Source of the DNA: Branchiostoma floridae
Taxonomy: Eukaryota > Chordata > Leptocardii > Amphioxiformes > Branchiostomatidae
Direction: 5' to 3'
DNA: 64,000 nt
NCBI RefSeq assembly: GCF_000003815.2
Contig: NC_049980.1
Location: 13,593,570 to 13,657,569 of the forward strand
Positions within the stretch are counted from its first letter, which is position 1. Each line of letters begins with the position of its first letter. A program made the translations under genes and the position numbers. The notes under the pieces were generated by a model that ran no database searches, had not been told where the DNA came from, and was given only the letters and a program-made list of their open reading frames with translations. This document shows positions 44,638 to 56,500 of the stretch, piece after piece.

Positions 44638-45821
44638 ACGGTAAATCAGGATAGTTGCTTGCCCTCTACATACTCAGTCGATGTGAAAAGTACAATTGCA
44701 ATTATTCTGAGGTTGGCTTCTAATCTGTTCAGATAAATATTATTCAACTGCTATGTAAGTGAACAATGATCTGAAGGAATAATCACGAGATTAGCTTTAC
44801 TAAATGACACTTCTAGCATCTTCTCCTGGCCAATGTCTGGCGCCTTAACGTTTAATAGCCACCATCTGTAAGTCAGAAGAAATGCCTGCTTGCCTAGGTT
44901 CTTACATCGTAGGCCAGGAACTGGCCCCATGCCTCCTCTCTGTCAGGACTCAGGACATGTTGCACGATCATTTGCACTTGTTTCCGCAGACGTTAGAAAT
45001 GGGTACACCCTAATCCTGATGATTTATGCATGTGGTATCACATGTATTGGTTCAATTATTGTCAGACGGAGAGTGTATGTTGCCGTGGTATTTGAGGTGT
45101 GATTGCTGGTGTCCATAGTAACAGAGAATCCTGGGATACTATTGGACGGATTTTCATTAGTGATTAAGAATCTGGTAATTAGTGGAATGGTTCTATTGAG
45201 TTAGACGGGTACATTGCCACAAGCTCTCGGGAGGGGGACAAATAACTCCCACCCCACAGCAAGGGCCAAGTTGATACAGTGACAAGTTGATCATGAGGCA
45301 GTGACACAAAATACCACTATGGTACGTGTCAATAGTGGTGGACAGATCTAAATCTCGTTTGTTTGGACATCCATGTGGGATGAAAAGGCAGTCACAAGAA
45401 CATCTGCTTGGATGGTACCTCATGCAGTAAAGCATCAGGTCACAGATATATTTGTATTAGACAACAGCAAGCAAATCTTATGGATGATATCCAGCTCCAA
45501 ATTTGATACAAGAGCGAAATAAAGTCAGATGAAGCGTAAAACAACAGGATATAGATTATAATCGTTGGTATCACGTGTACAGCCAATAAGACTTTTGTTC
45601 TTGTAGCTACAAAGTGACACTGGCATGCTATCCCACCATGCCTTGCCAAATTGGCAGCTACACGCATGTCTAGCACACTAGTAGTGCCACTTCTACCAGT
45701 ACGAGCAATTAAGGCTACCAGAAGACCATGTCATGTTTGTTGACCATCGTTTAAGGGGAACAAAATCATTGTTTTCAAGATGATGTGATCAACCAATGCG
45801 TACACTGATGCTACCCATGAA

Positions 45822-45825
<4 letters not shown>

Positions 45826-45882
<57 letters not shown>

Positions 45883-45960
45883 GCGCGCGCGCGCGCGCGT
45901 GTGTGTGTGTATGTATGTGTGTGTGTTTGTGTGTGTACGTGTGTGTGTGAGTGCGTAAGT
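45826..45960. repeat. (GT)n microsatellite with an internal (GC)n block
   Basis: A long GT run (45831-45880), then GCGCGCGCGCGCGCGC, then interrupted GT. The GC and GT alternation is prone to Z-DNA. The open frames on both strands here are repeat artefacts. Confidence 0.98.
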
Positions 45961-47560
45961 GTTTTACTGGGGATTAATACTGTAACGGACATGCTGTACC
46001 TGTAATTCAGCGAGGGTAGTTTACTGTGCAAATTAGCACCATACCTCTATAATTTCAAGTTACACATGTTATGATCTCTGTCAGCACTTGTAAGACAGCT
46101 CTTGCATTTCCTTACAGCTCATAGTCACTTATTGTTAATAAATAAAATCAACACAGTACGTAGGTTTCCACTAAAATTCTATTTATTACTAGTATCATAT
46201 TGAATTATTGCTAAAAATAAGTAGAATGTCACAACAGCTAACGATGTCGAATCAATCACATTCAATATAGCATATACAAGAGAAGATAATAACCTACGGT
46301 TTCTGAACATTGATGCAGTGAAATGTATAGGAGGCGTTGTGAATCTTTTCAGGCTAACAATGTGGAATTTGTCTTTGTTACATGGCACATAAGGAACATA
46401 TGCGAGGTGCAGCAATCTGAAAAAAACTACAAAAGTTTCTAATGGACGATTGTGAACTGCTAACTAGTAATTATACGTCGTATTAAAACGACACACACAT
46501 ATTATCATTATGCAGTGATTTAATATTTAATACAATCACGTGCCTTAAAATTCATTACTATAATGATAACAGATCCACTAATAGTACTTATTTTCATTCT
46601 AAACAATGCACGGTACACATTTCAAGCTCACATTCTCATCTAAATTTGCAGTTTTAAAAGCCTTTGCAAGCCTTAAGTTGTGCCGACTATGCATGACGTA
46701 GCTATATTTCTTTCTTCTGTGTGCAAAATGAGCAGATCAAATTACACTTTCTAAACTTTGCACAACATGTGAAGGTTGGGGACGGCAAGCCAATTGCAAG
46801 TATATTAAATACGTGAGCCATAAGCTTCGTCAAGGCGAATTGTATCTGAGCTCGCGGCTCCAAACAAAACAGTCTTTCTGGTTTGTGGCAATTTAAATCC
46901 TGCCCCTTGGCATCAGTTCCTTTCGCATGGCGACGTGTTAACTTTTCCTCGTGTTGATTTCTCCGTCTTCATATTGTCCTGTTCAATTGTACATTCTGGA
47001 TGATCAGTGACTAAGTAATAAATACATGCATGCCATTGTCCAAACTAAACAGCAAGCAATCTTCACATCACGTTTATACAAATTAATGATAACATAAAAT
47101 ACCAGGTAAAAAACTGTCAAACGTTCAGGGTCTTCCCACTTTGCTCCGACCACTTTCGAACCTGCTGGCGCTGGGCTGGGAGTAGTCTGGAATTTCCCCT
47201 GTTCCAGCTATTCCAGCTAGTGTTTATTTAGTCCTCTATTTTTTCAAACAGAAAATGACTTTCCCGACTGATTTTTCCAAAAGATCTAAAATGGCTCGTG
47301 CAGGAAACTTCTAGATATCTAGAAGGCAACCTCGTCGGCTAACTTCAAACTACAGATGATCTGCAAACGAACATCCTTAATCTGGGGAAGTTTGGAAAGC
47401 CATGGCCATATAGTCTAACAGGGGCTGTAGGGGCTTTAGCAAAAGATAATCAACTTTGCCAGGATTTTCTATTTAAATATTTTGGTATCTTGCTGCTTGT
47501 CTGACATAATGCATCTTCTTCTTCTCTGACAGCTTTATGTAGACCGATAGACTTAAAGGA
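45961..47560. other. Intergenic, AT-rich, no gene seen
   Basis: No exon, RNA gene or clear element was recognised. Confidence 0.3.
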
Positions 47561-47594
47561 GACTTCATTTTTGGTGGCATATCAAATTTGTCGG

Positions 47595-47694
47595 NNNNNN
47601 NNNNNNNNNNNNNNNNNNNNNNNNNNNNNNNNNNNNNNNNNNNNNNNNNNNNNNNNNNNNNNNNNNNNNNNNNNNNNNNNNNNNNNNNNNNNNN
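47595..47694. other. Assembly gap (100 N)
   Basis: Placeholder gap inside the 18-bp repeat block, probably caused by the repeat. Confidence 1.
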
Positions 47695-48042
47695 GATTTT
47701 GATAGCGATTTTTAATTTTGGTGGATATTTCATTTTTGCTGAACACTTCATTTTTGGTGGACATGTCAATTTTGTTGCCGATTTGAAAATTTTTCTGGCG
47801 ATTTTCGGTTTTTGTTGCCAATTTTCACTTTGCAGGTGGACATTTCAATTTTGATGGACATTTCAATATTGTTTGTATTTGATTCCGCTAGTTATAGAAT
47901 TTTGGAGATTTTTCTATAAACATTTCAATTTTATGGACCTTACGATATTGTTGGTGATTTTGATTTTTTTTTTACGATTTTTTTTTGCGGACATTCCAAG
48001 ATAAGTTGTGATTCGAACATTTGTGGTGATTTTGATTTTGAC

Positions 48043-48290
48043 AGCGGCGTTGGCTTGGCGCAACTGCTAAATGGTTCGGCTCGGAATCAAAAGGTCCCGA
48101 GTTCGATACCCACCGTGCCCTTTAGAAAGGCCCTTTACACGACTTTCCCTTGCAGTGTAGTGACGCCCACCGAGCCTCTTCGGCTAATTTGTCTGTGTGT
48201 CAAAGCATACTACGGATTTGGTGCATCAATTTGCCAACATCTGCACATTGACTTCCACCAAGAACCGTTAAATTTTTTATCTTGGTAGCG
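48043..48290 (+). mobile_element. tRNA-derived SINE
   Basis: The head has GTTGGCTTGGCGCAACTGC (A-box-like), a CTCGGAATC anticodon-arm-like segment and GAGTTCGATACCC (B-box-like), at near-normal tRNA spacing. It is followed by a ~150-bp unrelated body. The acceptor arms do not pair well, so this is a SINE and not a tRNA gene. Confidence 0.6.
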
Positions 48291-48718
48291 AATTTCATGT
48301 TTTGGCGATTTCAATTTTGGTGAACATTTCAATTTTTGTGGCTTTTGGTGGAGATTTTAATTTTTGAATGGAAAGTCAAATAAGCAAAGTACTACATGAT
48401 GTTTGAAGAAAAACCATATAATTTTCAGAAGTACTCATCAGAGTAACACAGAAAGCCAACTAAAGTAACGGCAACTAATCCCCAAGGAGATTTTCCAGTG
48501 GCAAAGTTCTACGGTACGCGGTGGCAGTAGGACCGTCTGTCCGGCTGGTACGACTTTGCCACAGGGAAATCTGCTTGGAGATTTATGATAGCAAGTCCAT
48601 TCTAAGTTATCCTAAGTCACTTTGTTCTGAAGCCAAAGGCAGATATTCTCGCCGACTGAGAAAAGCTCAAATCAAAATCGGGGGTTGCTCCGCGATCACA
48701 GTTTAGTGAAAAGGAGCC

Positions 48719-51313
48719 TTACACACTATGACGGCGTTCAGGTGGCATTTTTGTAGACAATCCGTCGGTAGTAGGCATTTCTTGGCTAATGGACTTGTAA
48801 GCAGGGACTGTACAACATTCTTCGTATGTCTTTAAAACTCCAGCGGTACCCTTTGAGATGGCCTCCCCATACGCGCAAGTTCCTTCCTCCCTGTCCCTCG
48901 AGGGCATAGCCTGGTCCAAAGCAAATGTATTGTACATGTGTTGGGGATCGTCGCTCCTGCATGCCTTATAAGCGGCTCCCTTCTCGTACATGAACTTTGA
49001 AGTAGAGATCTTTGATTCTGTACCATACGCCCCTCTTGCGACCATGTCACGAAACTTCTGCTTCCTCACTCCAACTGTTCCATACCCTGTAGCGCCCGAC
49101 TTCTTTCTCACCTCACCTTCCCTTCTTGCGTAGCTCAGAGATTTGGAAAATGAAACGTGGTTTCCGTAATACGGATGGTTGGCGCCCTTCCTGATCACCC
49201 CCGGAAGAGCCACCTCTGCTCCTGCTGCGTAGAAAGTGGTGGCGTCATTGTCATCCTCTTGATCATCAGCTGCAGGGTCAGAGAGTCCAACGTTCTGGTA
49301 CCAGCCGTGCGTTACGGGCAGTGAGGATGGGCGTCGATTTGCATGTCCTGTCACGTTCTGGTAGCTGTAGTAGTACTCGTCCGGTATCTGCCAGTAGTCT
49401 TGGTAATTTGTTGGCAGCGAGTTTCGCCGATATCTTACATTAGGGCTGTTGGAGTAAAAGTAGTCGTCTGGGATAACCCAGTAGGTGTGGGGATCTCCTT
49501 CACTTGATTCCGGCTCGGAAGCATCCAGTGCAGGTGCGGAGTTCCTCCTATGTACATCAACAGTCGCAATACTGGTGCCCTCGTTTGATATCACCCATCT
49601 GCTGATAGAGGGTATGGGCTGTGACGCAGGATCAACCGCATTATCTGGTATCTCACAATAATGATTTCCTGGAGAATCCTCGGTAGTCTGGTTGCCCCAG
49701 CAAGAGGCGAACTGCGTCTTTACCAAGTGCACTATAGTCGCCGCGCTCAGAACGATTCCAGCTGAGACCAGAAGAACTATTTTGACTATCATCAGCACAC
49801 GGTATTGACCTCGTTCCGTTGGTGGTTGCGCTGTGATCTTGTTGTATGTCTGAGTAGGTGTCAGCAGTACATTCTCATCAACTGTTGTGAGAGAAGTCGC
49901 AGTGTGGACTGTCTCGTTACTGAAGGGGTTGTCGTCTCTTTCTCGACAAGCGACAGCATCTGAATTTTGTCTTTTCGGAGCGATGAGAAAGGACTTGATC
50001 AGGTTTGTCCCACTAATCAGAACACAGGTCACATTATCCAAGTTATCATCAGCATCTGAGACAGAATCTACCACAAGAGCGCCCAGACTTACCGCAGTGT
50101 CTTCATCCTTTGTAAAGGCAGCCAGTTGCAGAGTGTCTATTGAGTACTCTCCGGCAGCCAGGTCAAAACCAGCCGTTGCCTCCCCGAACCAAAACCGTTT
50201 ACACCAGCGGATGACATTGTTTTCATTTTCTGTATGTGTTTTGTTTGTGTAAGACATGATGATGAAAGGAAATCGGTATACCTGCTGTGTTTTGTTGTAG
50301 CCGCAAAGAGACATTTGGTCAGAAGAAGACAAAGGGATCGAATGCAGCGGGAGCGTACCGTTATGACCAAACCACACATGATATTCTGTAGTAATAGCAT
50401 TGCGCGCGGAGCAGATACTCAAGCTTCCCACTGCAACTCTGAATAATGACAAATCAGACAACAGCTGGACTTGCCATTTCACTGTGAGGGGAGTTCGATG
50501 CTGTGCTAGGAAGAGTCTAGTCCCGCTAAGACCGTAGGCTAGTTTGGGGGTTGGCCAACGAAAGTCCTTGGGAAGGCACAACAAATCATTGTTGTCGATG
50601 AACACGAAGCTGAGATTGGTTAGCGGCACAAACGCTGTCGTTGAGATGGTCTCTAGTGGGTTTGAACTCAAGTAAAGGTCGATTAGATTTGACAACCCCA
50701 AAAAACAGTCAGGACCTACGGATCGTATTAGGTTGTGGTCAAGTATCAGGCTGTCCAGGGCGTTCAGCTTTGCGAAGCTTCTTGGTTCTATGTATTCAAT
50801 CATGTTGTGTGAGAAAGACAAAACGACCAAGGAACCTGGAGATATTAAAGCAGTAAACCACTCATGTTTTATGCTTGTCAAGTTGTTGCAGCCTAGGTAC
50901 AACATTTGCAAGTTGACAAACGCATTCAGGCTCTTGGGCATCAAGTCAGTGATACCTCCATCAAAAATACTTAAGTATTTTACCCTTGAGTTGTTGCAAG
51001 AATTCAGTGCCTCTGATGATAAAACTCCAAAGAAATGACCTCGAACAGTTAGCCAAGCGCTCTCTCGGTCGTACGAAACAGTATCCGAGACCGAACTATT
51101 TGATTTTCTTGTGCATAAGAAACAAGACCTTGATGCGAGGGGGTCGGCAAAAGCAACTCCGTGTGAGTAGACGTAATATACATGATTCTGCCATGATTCA
51201 CCGGTAGGAATACAGCGCTCGATGTCAGTCACTTTGCAGTCCGGAAAACATTCTTGAGCTAAGGCTGCACTTGAAACCACCAGGACGAGAAGTATCATGA
51301 CCTCGTATGCCAT
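48719..51313 (-). CDS. Intronless leucine-rich-repeat transmembrane receptor with YxxIPD tail motifs (864 aa)
   Basis: Predicted type I plasma-membrane protein. The ATG at 51313 gives a clear signal peptide (about residues 1-19). A cysteine-containing N-terminal region (22-105) precedes about five leucine-rich repeats (110-250), with landmarks such as LQMLYLGCNNLTSI, LDSLILDHNLIRSV and LIDLYLSSNPLETI. A ~240-residue extracellular region with Cys and N-glycosylation sequons follows. The membrane helix is about 506-531 (VLMIVKIVLLVSAGIVLSAA). The 330-residue tail has three related motifs: YCEIPDN (552), YWVIPDD (611) and YWQIPDE (640), followed by further Tyr-rich stretches. YxxI motifs can bind SH2 domains when phosphorylated or act as YxxPhi sorting signals; neither is shown here. 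The tail and the missing introns suggest a lineage-specific family. LRR-TM class is confident; ligand and function are unknown. Confidence 0.9.
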   Translation of the reverse strand: MAYEVMILLVLVVSSAALAQECFPDCKVTDIERCIPTGESWQNHVYYVYSHGVAFADPLASRSCFLCTRKSNSSVSDTVSYDRESAWLTVRGHFFGVLSSEALNSCNNSRVKYLSIFDGGITDLMPKSLNAFVNLQMLYLGCNNLTSIKHEWFTALISPGSLVVLSFSHNMIEYIEPRSFAKLNALDSLILDHNLIRSVGPDCFLGLSNLIDLYLSSNPLETISTTAFVPLTNLSFVFIDNNDLLCLPKDFRWPTPKLAYGLSGTRLFLAQHRTPLTVKWQVQLLSDLSLFRVAVGSLSICSARNAITTEYHVWFGHNGTLPLHSIPLSSSDQMSLCGYNKTQQVYRFPFIIMSYTNKTHTENENNVIRWCKRFWFGEATAGFDLAAGEYSIDTLQLAAFTKDEDTAVSLGALVVDSVSDADDNLDNVTCVLISGTNLIKSFLIAPKRQNSDAVACRERDDNPFSNETVHTATSLTTVDENVLLTPTQTYNKITAQPPTERGQYRVLMIVKIVLLVSAGIVLSAATIVHLVKTQFASCWGNQTTEDSPGNHYCEIPDNAVDPASQPIPSISRWVISNEGTSIATVDVHRRNSAPALDASEPESSEGDPHTYWVIPDDYFYSNSPNVRYRRNSLPTNYQDYWQIPDEYYYSYQNVTGHANRRPSSLPVTHGWYQNVGLSDPAADDQEDDNDATTFYAAGAEVALPGVIRKGANHPYYGNHVSFSKSLSYARREGEVRKKSGATGYGTVGVRKQKFRDMVARGAYGTESKISTSKFMYEKGAAYKACRSDDPQHMYNTFALDQAMPSRDREEGTCAYGEAISKGTAGVLKTYEECCTVPAYKSISQEMPTTDGLSTKMPPERRHSV

Positions 51314-52676
51314 TATTCACAACCACTTAAGCAAGGGGATCATGAGAACTTACAACACATGCTAACTTCTCATTTCGGATGAAAACAGGAGGCAATAAAC
51401 TAATGACTTTGTGAATGAACCGTGCAATCTATGCACCGCTGGCAACAAGTGTGATTTCAAGGCTTGAATTTTGTCCGAATATTGCAGCCTTACGTAGAAA
51501 ATATGCCTTCTGCCTTTTTTATGGTTTACCAGGGGTTTTAGTTGCGCTTTAGGCAAGGTAAAGTTAAACGAAACATTGAAATCGTTAAATCTAACTAAAA
51601 GATACAAAGGTTCAGTTGCTGTGTGTACTTATTTGTCAGGCAGGAAATGATGTTCAGTTTGTTCTCTGGGATGAGACCGAACGTATGGAGCCTTGCAGCG
51701 GAAGTCGATGCCAATTGGCTATGTCTTTCATGTAGCTATTTCTATTTCTCCCCCGGTAAAACAATGAGACAACCACTTTAAAACTATACAAAACCACCAA
51801 CTTTCAAGTTAGATTACACAGTTCCTACCCTTAGTCACGCCAATTTTCAGTCGTGGTCCCACAGTTCGCTCTGAACCTCTATTGTCTGAATAAGAGTATT
51901 CTTTATACCTGTTTGGCTGGGCTGTGTGGATTTGTAGATTAGCTATGGTTACAGATGTTTGGAGACTCGATGTGCAGCGCTCACTCTCCCGTACGTGTAC
52001 ACTGATGGACAGTTATGCCGCCGTATGGCCTTTATACAGCATCTCAGAAATGGTTTCGTACAGTCTGACGTCCAATAAGTGTGTCGGCACGAACACTACG
52101 CTTACTTCATTTCATGAATTTATGGGAAAGAAAGGATGAATTGTCTGGGAGGCGAGCAACCAGTATATGCGACACTTTCCTAATTATGATTGTGAAGAAA
52201 AAATAGAAAAAAGGCTACAGCAAGTAAATTTCGTGGATGCCATCCCCTGCCGATTGCGAGAAAAAACAAAATTGGCAAATAAACAAGATGCGCAAATTTT
52301 CAAACAAAAATCACATCAATAAGATTTTAAGTGGCACAGTATAATAGAAAAGCACATCATCATTTAATGTATAACACAACTACTCTCAAGGCTGCACACT
52401 AGTGCTACTTTCCACAGCTACACTCAAGGCTACCACATTTATATCACTTTATAACGTACAACATTAAAAAAATAGCGAAGGTGAGTTGGTAACCATGTGC
52501 ATGTGGTTTATAGTCGTCAAACTGGACGGTCTTATCATAGGATTCATAAGTAAACAAAATAAACACTATGTTACAATACCGTCACACTTACATTGAAAAA
52601 AAAACGTTTTACATGGCTTTAAAGTATTGCCAAGAAACATTTTCCCTAAAAATGAAATGGACTCTCCCAAGCCATT
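51314..52676. other. Flank of the LRR gene, no gene seen
   Basis: It includes the presumed promoter of the minus-strand LRR gene. No exon was recognised. Confidence 0.35.
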
Positions 52677-52853
52677 CGAAAATTGAAATCGCCACGAAAA
52701 TTGAAATCTCCACGAACTAAAATTGAAATCGCCACCAAAATTGAAATCGCCACCAAAATTGAAATCGCCATGAAAATTGAAATCGCAACCAAAATTGAAA
52801 TCGCCAACAAAATTGAAATCGCCACTAAAAGTGAAAATACGCCACCAAACTGT
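52677..52853. repeat. 18-bp tandem array (AAAATTGAAATCGCCACC)n
   Basis: About nine units with few substitutions. Because 18 is a multiple of three, open frames appear on both strands; they are not genes. It is the complement of the repeat at 47562-48370. Confidence 0.95.
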
Positions 52854-53515
52854 CTTTCCAAGACATTTCCGCGTCACCACGACCAGATTTTTTCTCCTAG
52901 CTGCATCTAAATTTCGTTATTTCGTTGTTTCGCTGATTTTTAAGTTAACACACGAGTCGAAACGAAATCAGATGTCAAAGATGATAACGTATCTGAGGGT
53001 ATATTTTGAAGCAAGAATACCCCGTCTCCTGGAGGTACACAAACGTCAAGTCTCCCAACCCCGCCGATCAAAATAGTGTATAGCTACCACAAAAGGAGGC
53101 CAGTACAGCTAAAGATCATAGCCTGTGACCTGGCTTGAATAGAAGAGAGCAGAGAGACCAGGCTGATGCTTTTATCAACGCCTGGCAACCGGCCACCCCC
53201 AGATAGAAGAAGAGAAATTTGAGTGAAAAATATTTCATTCTATTCAGGCTCAAATCATGCATGAGACGAACCAATCATTCACGCCTTCAAAGAAGACGGC
53301 GATGGGGGGACAACGAGTCGTGTTCAACACCGCCGTGGTGGATGATGGGATCTCTTTGATCTCTCAGACCTCTGCTCGCTCTCTTCCACTTGATTATAAC
53401 AGACAGTTCAAACCACTGGAAAACACAACTTGCCGTACTAAAGAGTAGTGGTTATCTGTTGGTTCGAGTCGAGTGAAATTGTGTTAAACTCTCCTTAATC
53501 ACGTAGAACAACAAC

Positions 53516-56500
53516 ATGGTTTGTAGGGTAACCATCTTGTGTTTGAGGATGGTGGTCCAGGTCTACATGGTGACAGCACAGATGCAAGACGGGGAAAAGA
53601 TTCCTTATCGTTGTTTTGGACAAGCAGGCAGCTTTGGATGGTCCGGGGATTGCGCTTGTAGGTAAGCTATGTCTTTCAAAACAATCCAATGTGTTACAAA
53701 ATAAAAGCAAAAGTATTCTAAACTCTTTATATAGTCCATTACAGTTCTGCATTGAAAACGATACCTTTTGTTTACGCCTTGCATGCCGTTCATGATGTAA
53801 AAATGATTCTTTTTCAAAGAACACTCCACTTGCTAATATGAGATATGACGTAATATTCTGCGAGTCTTTTGTCACTTTACAAGATCACAAAGGCAAAAAA
53901 ACTGTTCCGCTAAGAAAAGTACGGTGATGAAAGACCGAGATCTGGTTATAGGCAATATCTATTAATCCTTCTTCCCGTTCTATTTTCCGGGACACAGCAC
54001 CATGTTGCCATGGGCAATGGACAATAGCATCCCGCAAACCAACCAACAACTAGTGGACGAGATGCAGAACATCAAGGCAAGACTAGACCAGCTCGAGGCG
54101 GTGACAGCGCAGATCACCTCGTCAGGAAGTCAGCAAAATACAGGACCAGCTACTGACAGCCGGTTGGACAGCCGAGTGGACAGCAGAGTGGACAGCAGAG
54201 TGGACAGCGCTGCCACAGCACGTACAGCAGTGCAGACGACACCAGCGGCGGACACGTCATCCACCGCGGGAAGTGATGTTGCCATCAGTGACAGCCCACA
54301 ACCATCAGCTATCTACACAGCCGCGCCGACTCAAGGTGGGCTATGTTGGAATATGATATGATATGATATGAGGTATCTAGTTGTATATCCAGTCTTTGAA
54401 GCGAAATGCTTAATGCATGCGTTTATCTGTATCTAAAATGGAGCTGACTTTAGCTTGAGCTCTCCTAAAGACACACCACAAGACTGTTATATCTTTTGTT
54501 TGTTTGAACGCAGGCCGCTTTTCCTTGAGGTCATGAGGGAAGGGGCAAGGGTCAGACAACAAAGAAGATACAGTTTACATAGTTTAAAGTCTTTTTGATT
54601 AGTCTTTTTATGTATAGGAATAAAATGATAAAATGATATGGGCATTTTAGAACCTGCATGTATTTTAGGCTTATACTTAGTCCTATAAAGTGCGTTGTAA
54701 TTAACATGAAACTAGAGTTCGGGGACCTCATACCTCCATGAAATATCTATTGCTTTTTTGTGGATGGTATGTATGTTTATAGTCGGTTGTATTTGAGAGT
54801 AATGGTTATAAATGTTATGGGAAAGTAGTGGTGTATTTATTTAATGACACAGAGGATGTCCATCTGATTAGTAATTATTAAAATGTGACACTTAATTGTG
54901 TAATGTGCGCTTAAGAGGTCGACGGCATATGGTAGCGTGGTGTTCCTTAAGCTTGATGTTTGGCATTTAAACTGTCTAAGGTTGTCAGCATTATTGAGGT
55001 TCGACTATGTGCCTCAGAGCGGTGTGGTGGGAGGAATTTGGGAAACTCAGAAAGAAGAAGGGATGTGGCCAACTTTATTCGTTCGTTTATTCGTTTATTC
55101 AGAAAAGAATCAGCATCGCAGTTTGTAAGAACAAACTGAATATCACTGATTTTGTACAAATTTTCAACATGTTGACTACAAAATATCTGTATATACATCC
55201 ATTAAACAAATTACAGTACATGATGGTACAACAAAGTACAACTTTAGTCAGATGGTGATTTGATTTTCCACCAATATGTCATAACATCAGCTGTTCACAC
55301 GGTACAAAAATGAGATGCACACTTTCCTCTGATAGCCCTACATCAACTGTAAGATGAATACTTGGCGCCAACCCCGTCTGCTAAAAAAACAAGTACCATT
55401 GGCTACGAAAGAGACAACTAACAACTGTCCCTTATCGTAACGAAATCAGAACATCTGTATCGCCCATAAAACTTCTGACACCCAACCCATCTAAGATGAG
55501 AGGACCTAATGGCATTTTAATCACCATGTCACTCAAATCAGCAGTACAGTATGTGAGACATCCATACCTGTTAAGCATTACCGTTAAATGTACCTCAACT
55601 TCTTACAATTATACTTACGCTTCACATCTCCATGATATCCTAAGCAGACATAAATAAAACTAATTATCATATTTAAAAAAACTCGGGGTTCCCCAAACAG
55701 CTGTCATACAAATCACCTCACTATCTGCTTGGAGCTAAGCCCATTAACAAACACTTAAAGCACGATGCCTGTTCCAATATATCGCAGATATAGGGGGATT
55801 TCTGATATTATTACATCGATTATAACGACAGATACGGCGCCCCAAATCACATCGATTCGAGCTTTCATCACAGCCCACCACCACAACAAGTATGAAATAA
55901 ATCCATCCAGCTGTTCTTGAGTAATCTTGTACACAGACAGAGACACATAACAGAAAATATAACCTCCATGACATTTCATGGAGGTAACTACTGTGCCAAC
56001 TGTTACAAATATTTCAAACAGTCCTAAGCAGACATAAATAAAACTACTGGGGGTTCCCCAAACAGCTGTCACCTCACTATCTGCTTGCAGCTAAGCCCAT
56101 TAACAAACACATACAGCACGATGCCTGTACCAATATATCTCAAATATAGGGGTGATTTCTGATATTATTACATCGATTATAACGACAGATACGACTCCCA
56201 AGATCTCATCGATTCGAGCTTTCATCACACCCCACCAACACAACAAGTATGAAACCAATCCATCCAGCCGTTCTTGAGTAATCATCTACACAGACAGAGA
56301 CACATAACAGAAAATATAACCTCCATTCCATGACATTTCATGGAGGTAATAGGAACATCAAATCAAAATGACAGTTGAACGTGATCATTCTTGACTATCA
56401 GCTGCCAGTTCTGCGCCTTGATGAAGTTAGTGATGGTAGGAGATGTTACGGTCCCTGCCCTGTTAGGGGGAGCTGTCGTAGATTTATCAGGCGAAGTAAA

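Larger units (their letters stand above)
47562..48370. repeat. Degenerate 18-bp repeats, interrupted by a gap and a SINE
   Basis: Many diverged copies of a (GGTG)GCGATTTCAATTTT-type unit. The 100-N gap at 47595-47694 and a tRNA-like segment at about 48040-48290 interrupt the block. The complementary unit forms a cleaner array at 52677-52853 on the other side of the LRR gene. Confidence 0.7.

Noticed and set aside
45789-46031. Cys/Val- and His/Thr-repeat open frames
   Set aside because: Products of the (GT)n/(AC)n microsatellite.
48043-48130. Functional tRNA gene
   Set aside because: The A and B boxes are visible, but the acceptor stem does not pair and a SINE body follows.
52566-52910. Open frames on both strands rich in KIEIAT or GDFNFG repeats
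   Set aside because: They arise because the 18-bp repeat is a multiple of three; no start context, splice sites or domain.
53257-53448. 63-codon frame upstream of the LamG gene as its first exon
   Set aside because: It ends in a stop without a clear in-phase donor to 53998; the 53516-53661 exon fits exactly. It may still be an alternative exon.
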